Assembly (NCBI RefSeq): GCF_016907455.1
Contig: NZ_JAFBCB010000001.1
Location: 1,860,001-1,924,000, forward strand
Direction of reading: 5' to 3'
DNA: 64,000 bases
Origin: Brachybacterium muris
GTDB lineage: Bacteria > Actinomycetota > Actinomycetes > Actinomycetales > Dermabacteraceae
A program made the translations under genes and the position numbers. Below, one piece after another: positions 16,197-25,277 of the stretch. The notes beneath the pieces were generated by a model, which saw nothing but the letters and a program-made list of their open reading frames with translations, had not been told where the DNA came from and ran no database searches. Numbering within the stretch: position 1 is the stretch's first letter; every line of letters begins with the position of its first letter.

Positions 16197-19037
16197 CTAA
16201 TCCTCGTCCTCATCGAAGTCGAACTCCTGCTGCGACGAACGCGGCGTCGCGGCGAACTTGCGCGCCTGCTCGTTCACGTCGCCCCAGGCGCTCACCAGAC
16301 CGTTGAACAGGATCGCGTCCTTCGTGTCCTTCTTCTTCTCCGCCTCGTGGAACAGCAGGAACCCCAGCTCCTTCACCGCATCCAGGTTCACGCGCGTTTG
16401 CACCGACGGCAGCAGCTCCGCCACCTTGTCGGCACCATCCTTCGCCATCACCGCAGCGAGACGGACGGTCGCTTCCCACACGCTGACACGATCGTCGGAG
16501 GTCGCATCCCAGTCTCCATCGAGCTGCGCTGGCGGGAGGAGCCGAGCCTTGCCGCCCTTCGCCTCGAAAATGCCGCCGCGCTCCAGAGCACCGATCGATG
16601 TGTCAGAGGAACGCGCCAGCTGGTCGGCGATACCGGAGCTCTCTTGCGTCCAGCCGTACTGCCGGTACCACTTGACCGCGAATCGCGTATCCGGATCGAA
16701 GTCAGACTCTTGCTCGCCGAGCACTTCATCCAAAGTGGAATTGATCAGCAGCAGCGCGTCTTTCACGCTCATATCAGAGCCGTCTGCTTCGCGAACCCGT
16801 GAGAATCGCGAGAAGACTGCGATGCCGGGACCGATGGCCGCCTGTGCCAGATCGACCGGCGCAATTGAGCCCTGAATAAGCGTGCGGAGCGCCTCCGGTA
16901 ACTCCGACTTCAGTGTGGCCACGAACGCGCGTCGAGTCGTCGCGCTCGCAGTGGCAGCACGCGGTCGGCAGGCCAAGAGAATCGAGGATGCAAGCGCATT
17001 CGTCCCGACACTCACCATACGGCCAGCGCGCTCGCTTCGCATCGGCCACGTTGCGTTGACCTCCCACCCCGACTCGATGAGCCCACTGAGGAGCGTGTGC
17101 CAGCCTGTCGAAGATGTTCCCGTGTCTCTGGTGTCCTGCTGCTTATACGCGTAGTAGACAGTCATCGGAATGCCCGGCTCCGCACCCTCTCGGATGCGTC
17201 GGAAGACCTGATTGAAGCCCTCGACGAAGAACCTCTCAGCACCGTCACGGCCGCCGTGTCTATTGGGGTTCGCGACGAGCTCTCCCTCCTTCGGGGTGAG
17301 GAGAGTTCCAAGAACATCCGGGTGAATGTCACCAAGCGACCGACGTAGCCAAACGTAGAAGAAATCCGAAAGGTCGGAGTACCCAATGTTGTCGTAGTAG
17401 GGCGGGTCTGTGCTCACAACATAGTTGGCGTAGTCGCGGGTTGCCGCGTTGGCTTGCTGGACGCGCCCCGGTTCGGAACTAGTGCCGATTGGCATGGCTG
17501 CCACGCCCGCCGCAACCCAATCGACGTGAGTATAGAAGTGGCCAACAGAGTTCGAGAAGGGATTGATCTCGACATAGTCCCAGACCATAGGGAGGGCTTG
17601 TCGAGCGAAGGTGTCTCGAACGCCTTCGATCCCTGAAATCCAACTACAGATCGAAGACGACCAGTCGGATAGCTTGCTTAGAGCAAAGGCTAGGTAAGTC
17701 GCAACCGCATCCCCGTAGGCCACGGCACCGGCCCCGGCGGAGGCAAAGCTCTTGCCCTCCGGCATGCCTTGCGCGAGTGCATCATCGATCGCCTTCTCGC
17801 GGGCCTTCGCGATGAGATCGCTGATGGTGGTGAGAGCAAGCAACTGTCGGTTCGTGAACGCATCCGCCCAGGTGGGCATGCCGTACATCGGCAGCCGATC
17901 CACATCGTGGTTCCGAGTTGGAATCAGTTGATCAGGCACGTTATCTGGGCGCCCAACGAGAGCGGCATTGACGTGCTCTTGGCTTGGTTCTATGTAGAGT
18001 CGGCGGCGCTCACCCTCTGCGACCACCGCGATCAGGTGCACGCCGAGACGTCCAGCCTTTGCCTCAGCTCGGATGTAATCGTTGTCAATTACGGTGCCAT
18101 CACCGAGTGCAACGGCGTTCCCACGCCTCATCGTGCCGTCGTCTTCTTTGGTGGGCCCGTGCTTGTCGTTGCGGATCGTGTACTTTACGACTCCGTCTAC
18201 GACCTTCGCTTCGATCCAAGCCTCCTTGCCCTTCTTCTTGCTTAGCCACCAAGATCGAACTAAGGGAGTCTCGATTGGATTGAACGGATTCGGGCTCCGT
18301 ACGGTGCGCGCCCAGAGCCACGCGATGACAGTATGTTCGGTCCCTCCTGGGGCTGTCACCTTCGGATACCTGTCACCGATCTGCGCGAATGCCTCGTCCC
18401 TGAGCCAAGCGCCATACTTGCGAACGTCCTCCGCCAACCCCTGCGCGCCGACCCAGTCAACGGAACGGGCCTCTGCATCGGGATGAACTGGCGGTTGATT
18501 GGCGAACCGCGTAGGAATCTCCAGCAGGCCGCGCGTCTTGAGTACCGCGACTGGGTTCAAGTCCGACGCGAACGTGTCTAGCCCGAGTCGCTGGGCCTCT
18601 AGCGGGATCGCACCCCCACCCGCGAATGGGTCGAGAAAACGCAGTTGACGATCTGAGGTGGATCGGCGAATCTCACGTCTCGCCTGATCCAGCACGGCCT
18701 CGTTGTTCGAGTTCTCCCACTTTGAAAGCTCAGATACCAGAGCGTGGAGTCGAGCTCGTTCAGCGTCCTGCTCCTCGGAGCTCGGAAACTCCTCGGGCCG
18801 CGAAGAGGGATCATCCACCAGTTGTGCAAACAGCACGGCGCGCGCAGCCGCAAGCGGCCTTGGTGCCCAATACAGGTGCATAGTCGATGGGTGCCCCTTG
18901 CGGGGAACAGACTTCTCATGCTGTGCAGCATCATTGATGGCCTGGAGCGGCAGCGAGACTTCGATGAGCTTCTTCTTCGGTGCGGTCACGGTACTTCTCT
19001 CGCTGGCGTTGGTCTGGTTGTCGGTGGTGTGGGTCAT
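16197..19037 (-). CDS. DUF1156 adenine-specific type DNA methyltransferase
   Basis: This 946-residue protein opens with the DUF1156 segment (LIEVSLPLQAINDAAQHEKS, then HPSTMHLYWAPRPLAAARA). SAM-binding motif I, FLDPFAGGGAI, is at 134-144, and catalytic motif IV, STDPPYYDN, at 542-550. The order motif I before DPPY and the long insert between them suit the large methyltransferases of defence loci. It would mark host DNA, probably N6-adenine or N4-cytosine; the target site cannot be read from the sequence. It overlaps the helicase gene by 4 bp (ATGA). The middle third (about 16,700-18,600) is visibly poorer in GC than its flanks, a sign of mosaic or foreign origin. Confidence 0.9.
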   Translation of the reverse strand: MTHTTDNQTNASERSTVTAPKKKLIEVSLPLQAINDAAQHEKSVPRKGHPSTMHLYWAPRPLAAARAVLFAQLVDDPSSRPEEFPSSEEQDAERARLHALVSELSKWENSNNEAVLDQARREIRRSTSDRQLRFLDPFAGGGAIPLEAQRLGLDTFASDLNPVAVLKTRGLLEIPTRFANQPPVHPDAEARSVDWVGAQGLAEDVRKYGAWLRDEAFAQIGDRYPKVTAPGGTEHTVIAWLWARTVRSPNPFNPIETPLVRSWWLSKKKGKEAWIEAKVVDGVVKYTIRNDKHGPTKEDDGTMRRGNAVALGDGTVIDNDYIRAEAKAGRLGVHLIAVVAEGERRRLYIEPSQEHVNAALVGRPDNVPDQLIPTRNHDVDRLPMYGMPTWADAFTNRQLLALTTISDLIAKAREKAIDDALAQGMPEGKSFASAGAGAVAYGDAVATYLAFALSKLSDWSSSICSWISGIEGVRDTFARQALPMVWDYVEINPFSNSVGHFYTHVDWVAAGVAAMPIGTSSEPGRVQQANAATRDYANYVVSTDPPYYDNIGYSDLSDFFYVWLRRSLGDIHPDVLGTLLTPKEGELVANPNRHGGRDGAERFFVEGFNQVFRRIREGAEPGIPMTVYYAYKQQDTRDTGTSSTGWHTLLSGLIESGWEVNATWPMRSERAGRMVSVGTNALASSILLACRPRAATASATTRRAFVATLKSELPEALRTLIQGSIAPVDLAQAAIGPGIAVFSRFSRVREADGSDMSVKDALLLINSTLDEVLGEQESDFDPDTRFAVKWYRQYGWTQESSGIADQLARSSDTSIGALERGGIFEAKGGKARLLPPAQLDGDWDATSDDRVSVWEATVRLAAVMAKDGADKVAELLPSVQTRVNLDAVKELGFLLFHEAEKKKDTKDAILFNGLVSAWGDVNEQARKFAATPRSSQQEFDFDEDED

Positions 19038-22000
19038 CGCGGTGGTCCTCCGCGTTCCCAGTAGTCGCGCCAGACCTCGTTGTAGGAGCGGGTGGTCGCG
19101 GATGGTTCGAGGTGCGCAAATGCGTCGGAGACGTAGCGCAGTTGGTCCTGCTCCAGGCCGCTGGTCGATACTTCGACCAGGGCGAGTCGGTGCCGGTCTC
19201 CCTGGGTCTGGGCGAAGGTGATCTCGTTGGTGGTGATGGTGAAGGTGTCGGAGCCCTCGATGCGTCCCTTGGCCTCGATGTAGTGGACGAAGCCTTGAGT
19301 GTCGGTGGATTGGATGTCGTAGCCGGGGTTGTTGCGCGGCATCTCAACCGGAGTGCGTCCGAGCGCACGCTCAGCAGCGAGGACGGCGTCAACGGCTCTG
19401 CGTTCGACTTCCTCGGTCTGGCGAGCGAAAGTCTGCGGCGCGGGGGCATCGTCGGTGGCGAGGAGGTCGCCGGGGATGACGAGCGCTGCGCCTCGGATGA
19501 CTGCGGGTACGGCGACGAGGTTGGTGGCCTCGTCGAGCTGTTCGAGCCGGTGGTTCAGGCGCTCGTCGAGCTGGCGTGCGCGGACGAGTGCGGTCTCGGC
19601 GCGGAGTCGGCCGACGGTTCCTGCGCGCTCGAGTGCTTCGAGTCGGTTGTGCTCGCGATCCCAGTGGTTGATCTCGGCCAGCAGCCGGTCTTTCACCTGC
19701 GCCCGGGCCCGTGCGGTTTCGATGTCGAGTCGGGCCTTGATCTCGTCCATCCGGGGCTGGAGCCCTTCACGGTAGGCCCAGGCGCGCACGAGTTTCTCGT
19801 GGTTCTGCCGCGCCCAGTCACTGCTGACGATCTCGGTGATGGCCTCGGCTTCGCCGGGTTCGGGGCGGTCGTAGTCGAGGTACGGCGGGGCTGCCGAGAC
19901 GGTGACGGTGCCGTCCTGTTCGAGTAGCGGGTAGTCGAAATGGTGGGAGACGGTGTCGGCGTCAGTTGCGGTGTTCTCGATGCGCTGCTCGACGCTGAAC
20001 ATCAGCATCGGTGCGTCGGTCTGCTTGGTGCGGCGGTCAACGAGCACGGTGCCTTGCTTGAGGGTGGGGCCGAGGTCGTCGATGGTGGCTTCGATCACGG
20101 CGTGTAGCAGCGGGTGCCCGGGTGCGATGAGGGAGGCGTCGGCGAGTCCGTCGGGATGCATATGCGCGAGCTCGAAGGTGATGCGCTCGTACTGTTCAGC
20201 GACGGGTGCCCACCGGTTGATGCGACGCGCGGTGTCGATCACGCGGGCGGGAACGCGGGTAATCTCGTAGCGGCCCTTCTCGCGCTTGCGGATGCGTCCG
20301 CCGAGGCGTGTGAGCGCGGGGATGAAGAAGGCGGCGATGTAGCCGGGCTGGAGTCGGCGTTCGCGGGCCTTCTCCATCCGTGCCCGGACTTCGTCGAGGT
20401 TGAGCGCGGAGAACATCTCGGGGTGGAGCGCTCGTTCGGCGAGCATCTCATCGAGTCCGTGTGAGACTCCGGCGTCGATGATGCGGTCGAGCTTGGCCTT
20501 GACCTGGGGCTGGTCGCCGTAGCGGATCGCTTCGATCAGCAGGTCGCGCAGTGAGCGTTCCTGGAAGGCGTCGGCGTCGCCGAGCACGTTGAACAGGTTG
20601 CCGTTGTAGGCGATCGACATCTGGTCGATCTTCGCCAGCAGCCGGGTGAACACGTCGCCCTCGCGGGTGTCTCTCGCGACCATGTTCCACAGGTGGCAGA
20701 CCTCGCGCTGGCCGATGCGGTGGATGCGGCCGAAGCGCTGCTCGATGCGGTTCGGGTTCCACGGCAGGTCGTAGTTGACCATCAGGTGTGCGCGTTGAAG
20801 GTTCAACCCTTCACCGGCAGCGTCGGTGGCGAGCAGGACCACGGTGTCGGGGTTGTGGGTGAAGCGCTCACGGGCGAGCTTGCGATCCTCTCGGCGGGTG
20901 CCGCCGTGGATCGTGATGACCGAGTCCGCGCGCCCGAACTGTGCGGTGATCTTGGCGTGCAGGTAGTCGAGCGTGTCGCGGTGCTCGGTGAAGATGATGA
21001 TCTTGCGGGCGTCGCCGGAACCGTCGTGGGTCAGGAGTTGCTCGTCGAGGATGGTGCGCAGCTGCACCCACTTCTTATCGTCGTCCTGCAGCCTGACGCG
21101 ACGGGCGACCTTGATGAGGTCTTCGAGGATCGCGATCTCAGCCCGCAACTCAGGGATCGTCTGCGCCGCAGTCGCGAGATCGACAACTTGGTCGGCTTGT
21201 TCCTCGAACTGGGCGCGTTCTTCGTCGGTGGTCTCCTCGTCGAAGTCCTCGAAGTCTTCAATCGAGAACGCCGGGAGAGCCGCATCGTCGATAGGTAGCT
21301 GGGCGACCGCACCGGTCAAGCGGGCCGTCTCGGTGACACGCTGCATGTCCCGAAGCTTCGTGTCGAGGCGCTGTTGGCGTCGTTCCAGCGATCGCAGGAT
21401 CGCTTCCGGGCTGGACGCCAGGCGTCGCTGAAGCACGGTGAGCGCGAAGCCGACGTTGTTGCCGCGCTTCTTGTCGCCCGCCTGAGCGATCCGCTCGGCT
21501 CGTCCCATCTCGGTGCGGACGTAGTCAGTGACCAGCTCGTAAAGTTCCCGCTCGGCGGGGCTGAGCTCGTACTCGACGGTGTAGGCCTTGCGTTCGGGGA
21601 ACAGTGGCTTGCCCTCGAACGTGAGCAGGTCTTCCTTCACCATGCGGCGCATCAGGCCGTGGGTGTCGGTGCGGTGCACGCCCTGCCGGTACTGGCCCTC
21701 GAAACGATCACGGTCCAGCAGCGACATGAACAGCTGGAAGTCCTCTTCCTTGCCCGCGTGCGGGGTCGCGGTCATCAAAAGGAAGTTGTGCGCAGTCTCC
21801 GACAGCAGACGTCCGAGCTTGAACCGCTTGGTCTCATCGACCTCGCCCGCCCAGGACGAGTAGTGCGCCGACATGCGATGGGCCTCGTCCACGACCGCGA
21901 CATCCCAGGTGACCTCGCCGAGCTGCTCGATCAGGTCTTCGCTGCGTGAGAGCTGGTCCATGCGGGCGATCAGGAAAGGGTGCTCCGCGAAGACGTTGCG

Positions 22001-22603
22001 GCCCTGGGCGTCATCGACCATCTGGCGGCCGAAAACCTCGAAGCGCAGGTCGAACTTCTGCGATAGCTCCTCACGCCACTGCTCAACCAGACCACCAGGG
22101 GCAACGATGATCGCTCGCTCGCAGTCCGAGCGCAGGATCAGCTCCTTCACGTACAGGCCGGCCATGATCGTCTTGCCCGCGCCGGGGTCGTCCGCGAGCA
22201 GGAACCGCAGCGGGATGCGCGGCAGCAGCTCTTCGTAGACCGCGCGAATCTGGTGCGGCAGCGGGTCAACGTCGGAACTGTTGACCGCGACCATCGGGTC
22301 ATACAGTGCGGCGTACTTGATCCGCAGCGCCTCGGCCGCGAGCCGGAACTCGTCCGGGTCTGCATCGTAGGCCGGAGCAGAGTCGAAGTCGCCCGCGATC
22401 TCGAAGCGCGCCACGTCGGCGTCGGTGATCGCGCGAGCGCCGCTGCGGCCGGAATCGTCACGGTAGAAGACCTCGAACAGGCCAGCGTCGATGGGGTCGA
22501 TGGCGATCAAGGTGACGGTCTGGCCCGGCACGAGGCCTCGGAGGCGCTGGCCCGCGCGCAGCGTCGCGAGCGTCAACGTCTCATCGGCTGTTGCTTCTGT
22601 CAC
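19034..22603 (-). CDS. SNF2/DEAH-type helicase with C-terminal DUF3883
   Basis: This 1189-residue superfamily 2 enzyme shows motif I LLADDPGAGKTIMAG (135-149), motif II VVDEAHRM (237-244), motif III LLMTATPHAGKEEDF, and a helicase-C part ending in EQRFGRIHRIGQ. The C-terminal region carries NPGYDIQS, then VHYIEAKGRIEG, the DUF3883 signature whose D...ExK-like residues resemble a PD-(D/E)XK nuclease fold. It is probably an ATP-driven translocase of the defence complex, possibly cleaving DNA itself. The start is GTG at 22603 with a GGAAGGAGG site. It is the first large gene of the operon and overlaps the methyltransferase by 4 bp. Confidence 0.9.
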   Translation of the reverse strand: MTEATADETLTLATLRAGQRLRGLVPGQTVTLIAIDPIDAGLFEVFYRDDSGRSGARAITDADVARFEIAGDFDSAPAYDADPDEFRLAAEALRIKYAALYDPMVAVNSSDVDPLPHQIRAVYEELLPRIPLRFLLADDPGAGKTIMAGLYVKELILRSDCERAIIVAPGGLVEQWREELSQKFDLRFEVFGRQMVDDAQGRNVFAEHPFLIARMDQLSRSEDLIEQLGEVTWDVAVVDEAHRMSAHYSSWAGEVDETKRFKLGRLLSETAHNFLLMTATPHAGKEEDFQLFMSLLDRDRFEGQYRQGVHRTDTHGLMRRMVKEDLLTFEGKPLFPERKAYTVEYELSPAERELYELVTDYVRTEMGRAERIAQAGDKKRGNNVGFALTVLQRRLASSPEAILRSLERRQQRLDTKLRDMQRVTETARLTGAVAQLPIDDAALPAFSIEDFEDFDEETTDEERAQFEEQADQVVDLATAAQTIPELRAEIAILEDLIKVARRVRLQDDDKKWVQLRTILDEQLLTHDGSGDARKIIIFTEHRDTLDYLHAKITAQFGRADSVITIHGGTRREDRKLARERFTHNPDTVVLLATDAAGEGLNLQRAHLMVNYDLPWNPNRIEQRFGRIHRIGQREVCHLWNMVARDTREGDVFTRLLAKIDQMSIAYNGNLFNVLGDADAFQERSLRDLLIEAIRYGDQPQVKAKLDRIIDAGVSHGLDEMLAERALHPEMFSALNLDEVRARMEKARERRLQPGYIAAFFIPALTRLGGRIRKREKGRYEITRVPARVIDTARRINRWAPVAEQYERITFELAHMHPDGLADASLIAPGHPLLHAVIEATIDDLGPTLKQGTVLVDRRTKQTDAPMLMFSVEQRIENTATDADTVSHHFDYPLLEQDGTVTVSAAPPYLDYDRPEPGEAEAITEIVSSDWARQNHEKLVRAWAYREGLQPRMDEIKARLDIETARARAQVKDRLLAEINHWDREHNRLEALERAGTVGRLRAETALVRARQLDERLNHRLEQLDEATNLVAVPAVIRGAALVIPGDLLATDDAPAPQTFARQTEEVERRAVDAVLAAERALGRTPVEMPRNNPGYDIQSTDTQGFVHYIEAKGRIEGSDTFTITTNEITFAQTQGDRHRLALVEVSTSGLEQDQLRYVSDAFAHLEPSATTRSYNEVWRDYWERGGPPR

Positions 22604-22692
22604 GGGGTGCCTCCTTCCGGTTTTGGGCAGTGGGTCAGGATATGGGGTGCCACCGACAAAGCGTCAGCAGCGGCTCAAATCGAGCGGAACGA

Positions 22693-22893
22693 TCACCCTG
22701 GCGGGGATGGGTCAGAGTCGGCGGCCGCGCCGCCGCGGCGCACCCAGTCGTCGATCTCGCTGGCTTGGAACTTCCAGAGGCGGCCGACCTTGTGGGCGGG
22801 CATGGCCTTCTCGGCGATCCAGGTGTAGACGGTGTCTTTGGTGACCCCGAGGTGGGCGGCGATGTCGTCTGCGGACAGCCACGGCTCAGCCAC
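22693..22893 (-). CDS. Small excisionase-type helix-turn-helix protein
   Basis: This 66-residue protein from GTG at 22893 (GGGAGG site 7 nt upstream) consists almost wholly of an HTH_17/excisionase-type domain: WLSADDIAAHLGVTKDTVYT, then VGRLWKFQASEIDDWV. A longer frame to 22998 adds unrelated residues. It precedes the helicase by 89 bp on the same strand. It could be the repressor or activator of the defence operon, or the recombination directionality factor of the island, given the recombinase remnant next to it. The sequence does not separate the two. Confidence 0.8.
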   Translation of the reverse strand: MAEPWLSADDIAAHLGVTKDTVYTWIAEKAMPAHKVGRLWKFQASEIDDWVRRGGAAADSDPSPPG

Positions 22894-23034
22894 GTTGGTC
22901 CTCCCTCGCGCTCCGTGACCCGGGCGGGCCAACGTGCTCCATCGTATCGGAAGTTGTGCCGCTTGAACTGGGTTTGTCCGGGCGTGGCCGAACGACATCG
23001 GTGCAGTTGAGCCGAAGCGATCAGGGCGTCAGCT

Positions 23035-23346
23035 GTGAATCGGCGCATCGACGCCCACTACGGCGACTACGCCGACTCCCGCGCGCACCTCGACGACGCG
23101 CTCGGGCTCCTCGCCTACTGCGCCGACATCTACGCCCGCTGCCACGACACGAACCGGCGGCTCTGCAACCAGGCGTTCTTCACCAAGGTCTACATCGACG
23201 AGGACAACGAGCTGCGCGTCGAGCACCACCGGCCCTTCGAAATGCTGCTCGACCCAGAGGTCAACGCCAACGCGCTGACCTGGGCCGCAGATGCCAACAA
23301 GGCCCGAACCTCTACCAACATTGACGTTGGCAAGGGTTCGAGCCTT
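23035..23346 (+). pseudogene. C-terminal remnant of a large serine recombinase
   Basis: The frame reads LLAYCADIYARCHDTNRRLC, NQAFFTKVYIDEDNELRVEH and PFEMLLDPEVNAN. This matches the C-terminal tail of actinobacterial phage-type serine recombinases ('NQAfFtkiyvdeD...'). The catalytic serine domain and zinc region are absent, and the frame then runs antisense through the tRNA gene. I read it as the broken end of the enzyme that inserted the island beside tRNA-Ala. It is too short to be functional. Confidence 0.7.
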
Positions 23347-23356
23347 GTGCGTGGGG

Positions 23357-23429
23357 TGGAGCTAAGGGGATTCGAACCCCTGACCTCTTCCATGCCATGG
23401 AAGCGCGCTACCAACTGCGCCATAGCCCC
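23357..23429 (-). tRNA. tRNA-Ala, anticodon GGC
   Basis: The 73-nt cloverleaf has acceptor GGGGCTA/TAGCTCC, including the G3-U70 wobble that identifies alanine tRNAs. The D arm is GCGCAGTTGGTAGCGC, and the anticodon stem CTTCC/GGAAG encloses loop ATGGCAT (anticodon GGC). The T arm is AGGGG-TTCGAAT-CCCCT, with discriminator A. CCA is not encoded. Its 3' end points to the accessory region on the left, the usual orientation for an integration target. Confidence 0.97.
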
Positions 23430-23512
23430 GAGTGGGAGTCACCTGCCTGGTCGAGCCCCTGCGGGCCGTCCCGTCGGCGTGGCGACTCAGCGAGCTTACA
23501 TCCTCGGCGGCC

Positions 23513-24148
23513 TCAGATGAAATCAGGGGCGATGTTGTGTGACACCAGCCTCATGCGCTCCCCGGTGGGGTCGGAGTAGAGCGGCTCGAGCACGGATCGG
23601 TGGCAGTTCTGCAGGCCGCCGATGCCGCGGAAGGTGTCGGTGTTCAGGCCCAGCAGCTCGGTGATACCCAGGGTGGTGGCGGCGCCGTGGCCCACCACCA
23701 GCACGGTCATGCCGGTGTTCTCGGCCACCAGCTGGTGGCAGCGGTCGGCCACGCGACGGGCCACGTCCGGTCGGTCCTCGATGCCCAGCCCTGGCACCGA
23801 GCGGTGCTCGCGCCACAGGGCGTGCTCCTGGGGCCAGCGGCTGCGGATCTCCTCGCCGCGCAGTCCTTCCCACGGCCCGAAGCCGCGCTCCAGGAAGGCC
23901 TCGTCGACGACCACGTCGATGCCGCAGGCCTTCCCGACCTCGAGGGCCGTCTCGTGGGCGCGCGTGAGCGGGGAGGAGACGATGACGTCCGGCTCCTGCT
24001 CGACCATCGCGGCGGCCAGGGCCCTGGCCTGCTTGCGGCCCACGGCGTTCAGGGGGATGTCGACCTGGCCCTGGAGGCGGGCCTCGCGGTTGTAGTCCGT
24101 CTGCCCGTGGCGGGCCAGGATCAGCCGTGTGCGCACGTGGCCGTTCAT
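23513..24148 (-). CDS. Histidine phosphatase (phosphoglycerate mutase-like)
   Basis: This histidine-phosphatase superfamily protein has the phosphohistidine motif ARHGQTDYN at the N-terminus, the acid-base Glu region LERGFGPWEG, and the second histidine in VVGHGAATTLG. ATG at 24148 gives 211 residues. A GTG at 24169 overlapping the rsfS stop (GTGA) would add seven residues and fits coupled translation. Genes of this type commonly follow nadD-rsfS in actinobacteria, but the substrate is usually unknown; glucosyl-3-phosphoglycerate phosphatase is one option. It is the last gene of the cluster before tRNA-Ala. Confidence 0.9.
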   Translation of the reverse strand: MNGHVRTRLILARHGQTDYNREARLQGQVDIPLNAVGRKQARALAAAMVEQEPDVIVSSPLTRAHETALEVGKACGIDVVVDEAFLERGFGPWEGLRGEEIRSRWPQEHALWREHRSVPGLGIEDRPDVARRVADRCHQLVAENTGMTVLVVGHGAATTLGITELLGLNTDTFRGIGGLQNCHRSVLEPLYSDPTGERMRLVSHNIAPDFI

Positions 24149-24165
24149 GCCGGCGGTGATCGAGC

Positions 24166-24564
24166 TCACTGGGGATCCGAGGTGCTCTCGACCGTGGCCG
24201 CCTGGTCCAGCTGCAGGTCGATCACGGGGGCGTCGCGCCACAGCCGCTCCAGCGCGTAGAAGGCGCGGTCCTCGGCGTGCTGCACGTGCACCACGATGTC
24301 CCCGTAATCCAGCAGCACCCAGCGGGCATCGCGCTCACCCTCGCGGCGCAGGGGCTTTCGGCGGCGCTCCTTCAGCAGTGCCTCCTCCACGCCGTCGACG
24401 ATGGCGGACACCTGGCGCTCGGAGTCGCCGGAGCACACCAGGAACACGTCGGTGATGACGACCTGCTCGGAGACGTCCAGGCCGATCACTTCGTTGGCGA
24501 GCTTGTCGGCGGCGGCCCGGCCGGCCACGCGGGCGAGGTCGAGGGATTCGTCGGGGGCACTCAC
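24166..24564 (-). CDS. rsfS: Ribosomal silencing factor RsfS
   Basis: This 132-residue RsfS/DUF143 protein shows the family core ANEVIGLDVSEQVVITDVFL, RQVSAIVDGVEEAL, WVLLDYGDIVVHV and YALERLW. It binds ribosomal protein L14 and blocks subunit joining when nutrients are short. The start is GTG at 24564, overlapping the preceding stop. It follows nadD and a membrane-protein gene and precedes the phosphatase gene, the standard order in this phylum. The C-terminal tail (QAATVESTSDPQ) is slightly longer than in E. coli. Confidence 0.95.
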   Translation of the reverse strand: MSAPDESLDLARVAGRAAADKLANEVIGLDVSEQVVITDVFLVCSGDSERQVSAIVDGVEEALLKERRRKPLRREGERDARWVLLDYGDIVVHVQHAEDRAFYALERLWRDAPVIDLQLDQAATVESTSDPQ

Positions 24565-25277
24565 GCGGACGTGACCTCCAGGGGTGTCGGGTACGGGGTG
24601 GATGCGAGATCGAGCACGTGCGGATCAGGCAGAGCTGCAAGGGCGCCGAGTGCGCCGGTGTCGCCGGGGCCCAGCACCCCGGTGGCCAGCAGGATGATGA
24701 GGGCCAGCACGGCCAGGCCTATCAGCACCCACACCACCCACAGCAGGGATCGCCCGCCGGAGTCGTCGGCGCGCTGCAGCACCTTGCCCTCGAAGCGGGG
24801 TGCGGGGCGCGGATCGGGAGCCTCGCTCACCGACATCTCCCCCAGCTCCACGCCGTCCACGTCGCGGTCCACTGCGACGGTCGAGGTGGCGCCGGTGGTG
24901 GCCGACTTCTCGGTTGCCGGCTCGTTGCTGTCCGACTCACCGGAGGAACCTGCGCCGGCTGCAGCCTCGTGGTCGGGGGTGATCTCATCGGCCGCCTGCT
25001 GTTCGTCAGCTGGCTCCGGGGAGGCATCCGCCGGGGTGGTCTGCACGGTCGCGTCGACGGGGTCGGCCAGCTCGATGATGCGGGCGCGACGGCCGAACTT
25101 GCGCAGTCGCGGCACGGGCGCATCGGCCTCGGGCGGGGCGACGGCACCGCGCACCGAGGGCGCTGCGGTGGCGTCACCGGCGGTCGCGGCGGCCAGTGCC
25201 TGCTGGGCGGCCCCCTCCTCGGGGGTGAGGCGGCGGGCGCGACGGCCGTGACGGGTGGGGGCATCGGTCTCAGACAA
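24561..25277 (-). CDS. Single-pass membrane protein, low-complexity N-terminal region
   Basis: This 238-residue protein has a long Ala/Glu/Pro-rich soluble part and one membrane helix near the C-terminus ([20 protein letters not shown]). The likely start is TTG at 25277, 8 nt after an AGGAGG site, which makes the gene overlap nadD by 8 bp. The ATG-like start further upstream lies in nadD and lacks a site. Genes between nadD and rsfS in this phylum are often LytR-type or plain membrane proteins; this one has no enzymatic motif that I recognise. Confidence 0.75.
   Translation of the reverse strand: MSETDAPTRHGRRARRLTPEEGAAQQALAAATAGDATAAPSVRGAVAPPEADAPVPRLRKFGRRARIIELADPVDATVQTTPADASPEPADEQQAADEITPDHEAAAGAGSSGESDSNEPATEKSATTGATSTVAVDRDVDGVELGEMSVSEAPDPRPAPRFEGKVLQRADDSGGRSLLWVVWVLIGLAVLALIILLATGVLGPGDTGALGALAALPDPHVLDLASTPYPTPLEVTSA

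Noticed and set aside
23035..23520. A full 161-residue plus-strand protein over the tRNA-Ala region
   Set aside because: Only the first part resembles a recombinase tail; the rest is the antisense of the tRNA gene and its flank, so it is treated as a remnant.
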